A program made the translations under genes and the position numbers. From assembly GCF_029076845.1 (NCBI RefSeq), contig NZ_JARESE010000006.1, forward strand, positions 1-42,487: a stretch of 42,487 nt of DNA, read 5' to 3'. Position 1 is the stretch's first letter. Every line of letters begins with the position of its first letter. This document shows, one piece after another, positions 1 through 6,883 of the stretch. Source of the stretch: Novosphingobium album (ex Liu et al. 2023). GTDB lineage: Bacteria > Pseudomonadota > Alphaproteobacteria > Sphingomonadales > Sphingomonadaceae. The notes beneath the pieces are model-generated. The model was not told the DNA's origin and searched no databases. It saw nothing but the letters and a program-made list of their open reading frames with translations.

Positions 1-2
1 CA

Positions 3-305
3 GTGCTGGAGGCACCGATGGATTTCACCTTCCAACCGCCGTTTTTGGCTGGACTGTCAGGATATATCGCGGAAATCGGTGCGGGGCTATGTTGTGCCGA
101 CCTTGGTCTCCCCAACGTCCTGCACGACAGCCATGCGAGCTATGTCGGGCATTGGCTCGGCATCCTGCGCGGCGACAAGACCGCCATCATCCACGCCGCT
201 GCCAAGGCCGAGCAGGCCTTTTCCTATCTGAAGAGCTTCGGCGGCAGTGCGGCAGATGCTGCCAGCGAGGCCGCAGCCGTTCCTGCGCCGGTGCTCACGG
301 CCTGA
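3..305 (+). CDS. ArdC-like anti-restriction protein, C-terminal part (cut by window edge)
   Basis: The frame is open to the left edge, so this is the 3' end of a longer gene; the GTG at base 3 is not necessarily a real start. The residues IAEIGAGLCCADLGL followed by HASYVGHWLGILRGDK and then AAKAEQAFSYL match the end of the zincin-like metallopeptidase domain found at the C terminus of ArdC-family proteins. These single-strand-binding anti-restriction proteins protect incoming mobile DNA. The HExxH zinc motif of the family would lie upstream of the window and cannot be seen. It is followed at 366 by a DUF6927-type gene on the same strand, a typical element backbone arrangement. The assignment is from remembered family pattern. 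Confidence 0.75.
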   Translation: MLEAPMDFTFQPPFLAGLSGYIAEIGAGLCCADLGLPNVLHDSHASYVGHWLGILRGDKTAIIHAAAKAEQAFSYLKSFGGSAADAASEAAAVPAPVLTA

Positions 306-365
306 CGGGCTGGCCCCGCGACCGCGCGGCCGGCCCCAATCATCAACAATCGAAAGGATCCCGCC

Positions 366-636
366 ATGGGATGGCTCTTCATGCCGTTTACGTCGATGGG
401 CGGCCACCAGACCGCCAAATCCTATCTCGACGCGCAGCTGACCTACGAGAACACGCTTGAGGACGGGACCCGTCGCGGCCTCAGGGTGCTCGCGTCCTCC
501 TGCCCGGGAAATCGGACCTATTATGCGGCGGCGCAGGAACGGGTGGACGGCGTGCCCGGCGATGTCTTTGCGGTCGTGTGTCTGGTCCGCTGGAACCCGC
601 GCTCGCGCGACGGCCACCAATTCGGGTACAAGGATA
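366..636 (+). CDS. DUF6927-type protein, exon 1 (interrupted by group II intron)
   Basis: Starts at ATG 366 after GAAAGGATCCCGCC and encodes MGWLFMPFTSMGGHQTAKSY onward to FGYKD, the N-terminal half of a DUF6927-type protein of unknown function. The frame is broken after base 636 by a group II intron whose 5' end is GTGCG at 637. Without splicing, translation runs seven codons into the intron and stops at 654-656, giving a 96-residue product. Joining base 636 to 3192 gives the codons AAG GAT ATG AGC GAA, that is KDMSEN, which continues the family pattern without a gap. The joined gene has 612 bases, or 203 residues plus stop. The missing half is at 3192-3532. Confidence 0.8.
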
Positions 637-920
637 GTGCGCCGTTGCGGCGCTGAAATGGAGTATCAGTGATGATGAGGTAAGTTGAGAATGCCTCTGC
701 TCGCCGGACTAACCTCGGGCCTCACAAGGTCTGAAATCCCGAAAGGGACGGGGAACAATAGCATGTTCGGAAAAGGCCAGATGCGTCTTAGTCGCAAATG
801 GAGGCGATGACGGTCAGGGCAAGGTGCGTATGGTGAAGGCTACACTGCTTAAATCCCAGTCTGCAGCAATCTATATAGCGATACTGGCGAAAGCGACTGT
901 CACGCCAGGTCCGGATGATG

Positions 921-948
921 ACAGCGGTCTCATGTCTTGGCCGCCTGT
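921..948 (+). other. Candidate EBS1 hairpin of the group II intron
   Basis: Bases 921-927 (ACAGCGG) can pair with 941-948 (CCGCCTGT) with one bulge, exposing a loop that contains TGTCTT at 933-938. That hexamer pairs with AGGATA (631-636), the last six exon bases, using four Watson-Crick and two G-U pairs. It lies about 297 bases into the intron, within the range expected for EBS1 in domain I. The base just 5' of the hexamer (A932) could also pair with the first base of the second exon (T3192), as in a delta contact. This is inference by eye, without folding software. Confidence 0.45.
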
Positions 949-1241
949 TTCTCAGCCCATCCGGTGCGCCTCTCGTCGAGGGGTTTAGTGGACGAACGGG
1001 ACACCTAACCGCGCCGCATCTCCATTCAGCGTAACTACGGGATGCCCTAAACAGGCGGCTTCTGCCGGCCTGCATGGGTACGGAGCCGCCATATTACTCA
1101 AATGCCCGGGGTAATGCCCGGGACATCGACCTCTTCGGAGGCGGCGGTGCAACTGTATAAGGTCTCGAGCGATCGGGCCGAAAGCGGGGAAGACCGGGGG
1201 AAGGGCGGCAGCTGTGATTCTTCAACCACCGATCATGGGGT

Positions 1242-3170
1242 GTGCTGATGCTGCCAGAAACTGTGAAAGGCCGGTTGGAGGCCATTCCGGCGCTCGTTGC
1301 GTCGGGCAAAAGGGTGAATGGACTCTATCGTCTGATGGGGTCTCGCCTCCTTTGGGAGGAGGGGCTCCAGAAGATCGGATCCAACAAGGGTGCGATGACG
1401 CCGGGTATTGACGGCGAGACCTTCGCGGACTTCGGACCGGAAGACCTCGACCCGATTATCGCCAGCGTGACGGCAGGGACCTATGATCCCAAACCAGTGC
1501 GTCGGGTGTTTATCCCGAAAGGCAAGGGCAAACGGCGTCCGCTGGGCATTCCCACGCGCGACGACCGCCTCGTTCAGGAAGTGGCGCGGCAACTGCTCGA
1601 ACGGATCTATGAACCGGTGTTCTCGAACGCCTCCCATGGATTCCGGCCGGGCCGGTCGTGTCATACGGCGCTTGAACACGTCAAAGCCGTATGGACGGGG
1701 GTGAAATGGCTCGTAGATGTGGATGTCGCGGGGTTCTTCGAGAACATCGACCACGACATCCTCCTGCGGCTGTTGCGGAAAAGGATCGATGACGAGAAAT
1801 TCATCGGCTTGATCGGCAGCATGCTTAAGGCGGGTGTTATGGAAGACCGGGTTCACACCCGGACCTACAGCGGCACTCCGCAGGGCGGTATCGTCTCTCC
1901 AATCTTGGCCAACATCTACCTCCATGAACTCGATATGTTCATGGCGGAACGGATCGCGGCTTTCGAGAGGGGGAAGGTCCGTGCCACGAACCCGGAATAT
2001 GGGCGACTGGCTGGGCGCATCCAGAAACAACGGAAGCGCGTCACCATGCTGCGGGCCAAAGACAATGTCGACGAGGTGAAGGTTGCGGCCTCCTTGGCCA
2101 AAATCCAAACCTTACTGCCGCAAAAGCGGTCCATCCCGTCGAGAGACGCGATGGACCCCGGTTATCGCCGACTTCGTTACTGTCGCTACGCGGACGACTT
2201 CATGATTGGGGTTATCGGTAGCAAGGAGGATGCACGAAGCGTGTTCGCCGAAGTCAGGGCATTCCTGACCGAGGCGCTGGCGCTCACGGTGTCCGAGGAG
2301 AAAAGCGGTATCCGCAAGGCGAGCGATGGAGCCGCCTTCCTTGGATATGAGGTCCGCACATATACGACACGCCAACGGGTTGTCCGGAGCCGACAAGGTT
2401 CCGTCAGCTTCCTTCGTAGGCCGCCGTCGGAAGTGATGCAGCTGCATGTCCCTTGGGAGAAGGTCCACGCGTTCGCTTCTGCAAAAGGTTATGGTGATCT
2501 GTCGGTGTTGAAGCCGCGTCATCGTAGCCTGCTGCTCAGCTGCAGCGACGTTGAGATCGTCCTAGCTTACAACGCCGAATTGCGGGGTTTTGCGAACTAC
2601 TATGCTCTCGCCAAGGATGTGAGCTTCAAGCTGAACAGGCTTGAGTTTCTCCAGCGGTGGAGCTTGTTCAAGACCTTGGCCAGCAAGCACAAAACCAATG
2701 TGCGAGCGGTCGTGGCCCGCATGAGGACGGGGCAGGAATTCACCATCGGCTACGACGTCGATGGCCAGCCCCGATCGGTCAAAGTCTGGAAACTGGCTCA
2801 TCTGAAACGTGATCCGGCCACCTCGTCCAGGATTGATATCCAGCCTTGGACGCAGGTGTTCACCCACTCACGTACGGACTGGGTTGATCGTCAGAATGCC
2901 AAGCAATGCGAGGCTTGCGGTCGATCCGATGTTCCGTGTCACGTGCACCATATCCGGGGGATGGCCGATGTTTCGCACCGCGGTTTTGTCGTGAGAATGA
3001 AGGTGGCACGCGCCCGCAGGACGGTGGTCCTGTGCGAGCAATGCCACTGGGATACTCACAGAGGCCGCCTGCCCGATCTACGGCAAAGTGATGGTTCGTC
3101 ACAGTGGAGAGCCGCATGCGGTGAAAGCTGCACGTGCGGTTCGGCGGGGGGATCAGGGCTGACTCCATGA
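1242..3170 (+). CDS. ltrA: Group II intron reverse transcriptase/maturase with HNH endonuclease domain
   Basis: This 642-residue intron-encoded protein helps the intron RNA fold and splice, and copies it into DNA during retrohoming. RT blocks run from about residue 50 to 370 and include GIPTRDDRLVQE, the TPQGGIVSPILANIYLHELD block and the catalytic YADD at residue 316. A maturase/X region follows (about 400-510, including LRGFANYYALA). The C terminus has an HNH nuclease/zinc pattern: CEAC at 556, HHIRG near 570 and CEQCHWDTH near 602. The frame opens with GTG 1242; ATG 1248 is an equally good start. Oddly, the frame does not stop before domain V but reads through it and ends inside domain VI, giving an unusual Cys/Gly-rich tail. 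Confidence 0.92.
   Translation: MLMLPETVKGRLEAIPALVASGKRVNGLYRLMGSRLLWEEGLQKIGSNKGAMTPGIDGETFADFGPEDLDPIIASVTAGTYDPKPVRRVFIPKGKGKRRPLGIPTRDDRLVQEVARQLLERIYEPVFSNASHGFRPGRSCHTALEHVKAVWTGVKWLVDVDVAGFFENIDHDILLRLLRKRIDDEKFIGLIGSMLKAGVMEDRVHTRTYSGTPQGGIVSPILANIYLHELDMFMAERIAAFERGKVRATNPEYGRLAGRIQKQRKRVTMLRAKDNVDEVKVAASLAKIQTLLPQKRSIPSRDAMDPGYRRLRYCRYADDFMIGVIGSKEDARSVFAEVRAFLTEALALTVSEEKSGIRKASDGAAFLGYEVRTYTTRQRVVRSRQGSVSFLRRPPSEVMQLHVPWEKVHAFASAKGYGDLSVLKPRHRSLLLSCSDVEIVLAYNAELRGFANYYALAKDVSFKLNRLEFLQRWSLFKTLASKHKTNVRAVVARMRTGQEFTIGYDVDGQPRSVKVWKLAHLKRDPATSSRIDIQPWTQVFTHSRTDWVDRQNAKQCEACGRSDVPCHVHHIRGMADVSHRGFVVRMKVARARRTVVLCEQCHWDTHRGRLPDLRQSDGSSQWRAACGESCTCGSAGGSGLTP
3109..3142 (+). other. Group II intron domain V
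   Basis: A 34-base hairpin starting GAGCCGCATGCGG, with a GAAA tetraloop (3123-3126) and ending GTGCGGTTC, is the catalytic core hairpin of group II introns. The two arms pair over their full length with G-U pairs and the usual small bulge. It lies 49 bases before the 3' splice site and inside the end of the maturase reading frame. This is the strongest single sequence mark of the intron. Confidence 0.9.
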
Positions 3171-3191
3171 GCAGCACCAATCCTACCCGAC

Positions 3192-3532
3192 TGAGCGAAA
3201 ACATGGGTCCGTGCGAAGATGGTTGCCCGGCTGCGATCCTCGATCTGCTCACGCCCACCGACAACGCATATGCGCGCGACTGGCGGCAGCGTTGCCGCGC
3301 GAACCTCGCGCGGCGCGCGCGCAAGCTCTCCGATGGCGACCGCATCCGGCTTCCCGAGCCGGTGACCTTCACGGACGGCAACGTCGCGCAGGAGTTCGTC
3401 GTCTGCAAGCGCGGACGCAGCATGGTGCTGCGCGACCCGAACAGCGGCGGCTTCTACCGGATCAGCCGGCTCATGGAGCAGGCCTGGACGGTCGTGCCGG
3501 TCACCCGGGTCCACAAGACGGTCTTCGCTTGA
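3192..3532 (+). CDS. DUF6927-type protein, exon 2
   Basis: Second part of the gene begun at 366. The first two bases (TG) complete the ATG codon started by base 636, and the frame then reads SENMGPCEDGCPAAILDLL and on to PVTRVHKTVFA before TGA at 3530-3532. The motif MGPCE..CPAAILDLLTPTD with the following RCRANLARRARK is characteristic of the C-terminal half of DUF6927-type proteins. It has no convincing start codon or ribosome site of its own at the exon border, so it probably depends on splicing. An in-frame ATG at 3204 could in principle give a shortened product. Confidence 0.8.
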
Positions 3533-3572
3533 TCCTCGGCTCAACGCAATCTGCCACGAAAGGGATCCAGCC

Positions 3573-3779
3573 ATGGTGACCTTGATGCCCCTGGAGGGAA
3601 TTTCCCGAAAACGCCGCATCCTGTGCAGCCGGGAGAATGCGCTGCGTGTCGCGGCCCGCCTGTTCGACATTCATATGCAGCCCGTCAGCATCGTTCGGAC
3701 CGGCGATCCCTTCCAGCCTTATCGGATCACGACCGCGCCGGTCCGCGGCGATCAGGTCGAACTGGAAATGGTCTCCTGA
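3573..3779 (+). CDS. Small conserved-type protein of unknown function
   Basis: A 68-residue reading frame starting at ATG 3573, 40 bases after the interrupted DUF6927-type gene and preceded by the purine run GAAAGGGATCC. The protein (start MVTLMPLEGISRKRRILCSR, end GDQVELEMVS) has no membrane segment or recognised motif. Its size, strand and position suit a small backbone gene of the element. No function can be named. The call rests on same-strand placement, ribosome site and ordinary amino-acid composition. Confidence 0.6.
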   Translation: MVTLMPLEGISRKRRILCSRENALRVAARLFDIHMQPVSIVRTGDPFQPYRITTAPVRGDQVELEMVS

Positions 3780-3789
3780 TCGCGCGGGA

Positions 3790-5397
3790 TCATAGCATCC
3801 ATTCGATCGGCAGGCCCGACAGGATCCGGATGCCGGTCCGCTGGAACCAGTTCGTTCCCGGCTCGTGTGCGTGCCGCTTCTCGCCATCGGGACCGCGTTC
3901 GATCCAGTTGAGCGCCCCGTCCCCGGTCAGGATCACTTCATAGGCCGTATTGGGAATGTCCTGCGCAAAGGCGTCGGATATGGCGGCGGCAAGCACCGGG
4001 CTTTCGATCACGAAGCCCAGTTCGGTATTGAGATGCAACGAGCGCGGATCGAAGTTGAACGAACCGATGAAGAGCTTCTCGCGGTCGATCGCGAAGGTCT
4101 TGGCATGCAGTGTCGCACTGCTCGAGCGCAGCACCGGGCCGTTGCTTCCGGTCCCGCTGCCACTGCCCGATCCGGTGCTGATGAATTTCCGCCGGGCGGC
4201 TGGCGCTCCGTCCTGTTCGGCCCGGCGCATTTCAAAGAGCCGGACGCCTGCGCGCAGCAAAGCCTTGCGGCGTTCGGCATAGCCGGCATGAACGATCCAG
4301 ACGTCGGTCGCCTCGAAGGCATTGGTGAAGATGGCGACATCGCGGCCCTGTTCGCTCAGCGCGGAAAACCGGTCGACGCCGGCCTGGGTGGGAACGAAAT
4401 AGCCAGAGACCAGGCGCATTTCCTTGTGCGGATGACCGATGATCCTGTCGAGGGCGGGACCGAGGAGCGCATCCTTGCGGGCCTTCCCGACCGCCTTGGC
4501 CGGATCGTCGCTGACCATTTCGACATGCGCCCATTCGAGGGGTAGCGAGCCCGACACGACCTGCTCGATGAACGGCAACTCGCGGATGGCGGATACATAG
4601 GCCTGCGCGGCAGCATCGCGCTCGGCGATCGACGCCCGTGCCGCAAGCCGGGTCAGTTCCTGCCCTGATACCGGCGGCAGGATCCGGCTGGCGGGATAGG
4701 CGGACTGGCTCGACCAATAGCGGTCGAAATCGCTCGATACCGCGTTCACGACCGGACCTATCGCGAGAACGTCGAGATCAGCGAACACGCCCTGCTGCCT
4801 TGCATCGAAATATTCGTCGCCGATATTGCGGCCGCCGATGATCGTGACCTGGTCGTCGGCGGTGAAGCTCTTGTTGTGCATCCGCCGGTTCAGCCGCGGG
4901 AATTCGGCGAGATAGCCGAGCATCTTCGGTGTTCTGAGCACGAAGGGATTGAACAGCCGGATCTCGATGTTGGGATGCCGGTCGAGAGCTGCGAGAACGG
5001 GGTCGAGCCCGGTGATGCCGTTGTCGTCCAGGAGCATGCGCACGCGCACGCCGCGGTCGGCCGCCTGGTGCACGGCCTGCAGCAGCAAAGTCCCGGAAAG
5101 ATCGCCGTGCCAGATATAATATTGGATATCGAGGCTGCGCCTAGCGGCGCGGGCGAGCAAGATGCGCGCGGCAAAGGCGTCGCGCCCCTGCTCGAGCATG
5201 TGGACGCCCGTCAATCCCCCATGGCCTGCCCTCAGCGCCGCGGTCCCCTGTGCGAGCGGCGTATCGCCGGTCTCTGCGAAGTGCCGGGACGCGGGGCGCG
5301 GCTCGAGCGGCGGCAGCGGATAGAGCAGCCGGATCGCGAGCCCCGCCGCCAGCAGCGCCAGCAGGACGGCGCCGAGGCATTGGGCGAGCAGCAGCAC
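3790..5397 (-). CDS. Phospholipase D-family protein (cardiolipin synthase-like)
   Basis: Encodes 535 residues with an N-terminal hydrophobic segment (about residues 1-24), probably a membrane anchor, and two HKD motifs: HNKSFTADD followed by IIGGRNIGDEYF, and HAKTFAID followed by IGSFNFDPRS with HLNTELG. This is the two-lobe arrangement of PLD enzymes that transfer or hydrolyse phosphatidyl groups. A Gly/Ser-rich stretch (STGSGSGSGTGS) sits just before the second HKD, which is unusual. The start used is GTG at 5397; the frame is open further upstream without a better start. It follows the hdeD-like gene by about 28 bases, so the two are probably co-transcribed. The exact substrate is not certain. 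Confidence 0.88.
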   Translation of the reverse strand: MLLLAQCLGAVLLALLAAGLAIRLLYPLPPLEPRPASRHFAETGDTPLAQGTAALRAGHGGLTGVHMLEQGRDAFAARILLARAARRSLDIQYYIWHGDLSGTLLLQAVHQAADRGVRVRMLLDDNGITGLDPVLAALDRHPNIEIRLFNPFVLRTPKMLGYLAEFPRLNRRMHNKSFTADDQVTIIGGRNIGDEYFDARQQGVFADLDVLAIGPVVNAVSSDFDRYWSSQSAYPASRILPPVSGQELTRLAARASIAERDAAAQAYVSAIRELPFIEQVVSGSLPLEWAHVEMVSDDPAKAVGKARKDALLGPALDRIIGHPHKEMRLVSGYFVPTQAGVDRFSALSEQGRDVAIFTNAFEATDVWIVHAGYAERRKALLRAGVRLFEMRRAEQDGAPAARRKFISTGSGSGSGTGSNGPVLRSSSATLHAKTFAIDREKLFIGSFNFDPRSLHLNTELGFVIESPVLAAAISDAFAQDIPNTAYEVILTGDGALNWIERGPDGEKRHAHEPGTNWFQRTGIRILSGLPIEWML

Positions 5398-5425
5398 GAA
5401 CGTCTTGCGGCGCGGGACGGTCAGT

Positions 5426-5995
5426 TCAGACTTTCCCGATTCTGCGCAGACCCAATGCGAGGATGATGAGGAAGGTGCCCCGCAGCAACAGGCTCAGCGC
5501 CACGATCAGCGCCAGGAAGGCCAGACCGGTGGGAGGTCCGGAGAACAGCACCAGCGCGCCGAGGCCCGCGTCGAGAATGCCCAGCAGAAGACGCCAGATC
5601 CGGTCATGCCGCGACCGGAATGCACCGATGATCTCGAACACTCCCATGACCAGCAGCCAAGCGCCGATCAGCAGGGCGAGCGACAGCGCGCTGGCGAAAG
5701 GATTGAAGACCGTCAGAATGGCCGCGAGAATGCTGAGGATGCCCAGCAGAATTTCGATCCAGCGCGCGCGCCGGGAGAGCGATGACAGACCCGAGGCTAT
5801 GGCCGAGATGCCGTAGACGAGAAGCACCGCCCCAAGCAGCAGTCCGGTCGCCATGCCCGTCACGACCGGGTTCATGAGCGCAAGAAAACCGAGCAGGACG
5901 ACGAGAAGCCCGTAAGCCAGAATCCAGCCCCAACCGGTCCGTGCGCCGTCGCCCGCATCTCCGGCAAATCCACTGCTATAGTTCGATGACGTCAT
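5426..5995 (-). CDS. hdeD: HdeD-family membrane protein
   Basis: Encodes 189 residues from ATG 5995 (MTSSNYSSGFAGD). Several hydrophobic helices follow (WILAYGLLVVLLGFLALMNP, then MATGLLLGAVLLVYGISAIA and others), probably six membrane spans. The pattern matches HdeD-like proteins linked to acid and envelope stress. The frame stays open upstream to 6166, but that extension is charged and unlike the family, so the shorter start is preferred. It lies directly upstream of the PLD-like gene on the same strand and diverges from the nuclease gene at 6187. A joint role in envelope stress is inference. Confidence 0.85.
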   Translation of the reverse strand: MTSSNYSSGFAGDAGDGARTGWGWILAYGLLVVLLGFLALMNPVVTGMATGLLLGAVLLVYGISAIASGLSSLSRRARWIEILLGILSILAAILTVFNPFASALSLALLIGAWLLVMGVFEIIGAFRSRHDRIWRLLLGILDAGLGALVLFSGPPTGLAFLALIVALSLLLRGTFLIILALGLRRIGKV

Positions 5996-6186
5996 GTCCG
6001 CCTCCGTTCCGACACGCCGAGACTTTTCTGCCTTCGTTCTCTTGGCGAAGCAACTTTGTTCGGCCGGAATTTCTTTGTTCATCTGCTCGCGCCGGCGCGC
6101 AGATCGCTTCAGCCGATCGGCCGCGAGCCTGGAATATCGATCCGATGCCGATGACTCCGATGACAAGGACCCATCGAATTTGTCAT
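5996..6186. promoter_or_regulatory. Divergent intergenic region between hdeD-like and nuclease genes
   Basis: These 191 bases separate two divergent genes and should hold both promoters. I looked for the alphaproteobacterial general stress promoter (GGAAC-N16/17-CGTT) on both strands and did not find a full match. No clear operator palindrome was seen. The stretch on the hdeD side is partly open in frame with that gene but has non-family composition. Confidence 0.35.
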
Positions 6187-6702
6187 ATGAAGCCGATGCG
6201 CCGCATAGTCCTTCTCATCCTGCTCCTCGGTGCATGCGATGCCCAGGTCGCCGCGGGCAGCGATGTCCGGTTCAGCGCGACCGGCCGTGCCCTCGACGGC
6301 GACACGGTCGCGGCCGATTTTCGCCTCCTGGGCGTTGACGCCTTCGAAAGCCCGCAACTCTGCCAGCGCGCCGGATCCTGCTGGAGCTGCGGCAAGGCCG
6401 CCCAGGATCTCGCCGCGCGGGCGCTTCGGGAAGGCCCTGCCGAGATCCGTCTGACGTCCCGATTGAGCTACGGCCGGCCGGTCGCCACGATCACGGTCAA
6501 TGGCGAGGACCTCGGCGAGCGTCTGGTCCGGGCGGGCCTCGCAATTCCCCGGCCGCAATATCTCAAGTCCGATCCCCTGCGCGCCGACCGCTATGCGAGC
6601 GCCTTGGCCGATGCCCGCCGCGCAAAGGCCGGGGCGTTCGGCGGCGTCTGGATCGATCCGGCCGACTGGCGGCAAGGACGGCGGCTCAGCTGCGAGCGCT
6701 GA
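6187..6702 (+). CDS. Staphylococcal nuclease-like (thermonuclease-family) lipoprotein
   Basis: Encodes 171 residues from ATG 6187. The N terminus MKPMRRIVLLILLLGACDAQ is a lipoprotein-type signal with an LGAC lipobox, so the mature protein should be membrane-anchored outside the cytoplasm. The body fits the SNase fold: DGDTVAADFRLLGVDAFE carries the expected active-site Arg and Glu, and YGRPVATI the second Arg, followed by GEDLGERLVRAGLAIPRP. Several extra cysteines (CQRAGSCWSCG) lie after the first motif. It probably cleaves nucleic acids in the periplasm. ATG 6187 is chosen because it starts the signal peptide; longer frames upstream lack one. Confidence 0.85.
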   Translation: MKPMRRIVLLILLLGACDAQVAAGSDVRFSATGRALDGDTVAADFRLLGVDAFESPQLCQRAGSCWSCGKAAQDLAARALREGPAEIRLTSRLSYGRPVATITVNGEDLGERLVRAGLAIPRPQYLKSDPLRADRYASALADARRAKAGAFGGVWIDPADWRQGRRLSCER

Positions 6703-6744
6703 TCGCCTGAGGCCGGAAGGCGGAGACGCCGTGGCGGAGGCACG

Positions 6745-6883
6745 TTGCCCTTGCCGCGCGATTGCCTAAAGTCTCTTGCTTGAGTTCCGCCGCCTCAAAG
6801 GAGGATCGATCCTCTTCGGCGCGGACCGGCATTGCCTTGCCCCTGGCTGCCGCCAGGGCGAGGGCGCACACGAAGGAGAAGAC
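6745..6883 (+). promoter_or_regulatory. Promoter candidate and structured leader of metY
   Basis: TTGCCC (6745-6750) and TAAAGT (6767-6772), 16 bases apart, form a plausible promoter. The following leader of about 105 bases can fold. TTGAG (6780-6784) pairs with CTCAA (6794-6798). GAGGATCGATCCTC (6801-6814) is a perfect palindrome that would compete with flanking pairing. CCCTGGC (6841-6847) pairs perfectly with GCCAGGG (6852-6858) around a TGCC loop, 25 bases before the ATG. Such a leader before a methionine gene suggests regulation, perhaps by S-adenosylmethionine, but I do not recognise a named riboswitch consensus. Confidence 0.35.

Larger units (their letters stand above)
637..3191 (+). 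mobile_element. Group II intron with intron-encoded protein
   Basis: Complete-looking bacterial group II intron of 2555 bases on the same strand as its host gene. The 5' end is GTGCG (637-641). The 3' end is CTACCCGAC, with an A seven bases from the end that fits the branch-point position of domain VI. Domain V is at 3109-3142. About 600 bases of RNA domains I-III precede the protein gene, which occupies domain IV. The borders are set by the exon reading frame: removing exactly these bases fuses FGYKD to MSENMGPCE in frame. A candidate EBS1 (933-938) pairs with the exon bases just before the junction. The subclass was not determined. All key parts are present, so it is probably active for splicing; mobility is untested. 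Confidence 0.88.

Noticed and set aside
5996..6186. General stress (EcfG-type) promoter before hdeD-like gene
   Set aside because: Searched for GGAAC-N16/17-CGTT on both strands; only partial matches were found.
6745..6883. Calling the metY leader a SAM-II riboswitch
   Set aside because: Only loose similarity; the conserved SAM-II core could not be matched, so it is listed as an unnamed structured leader.
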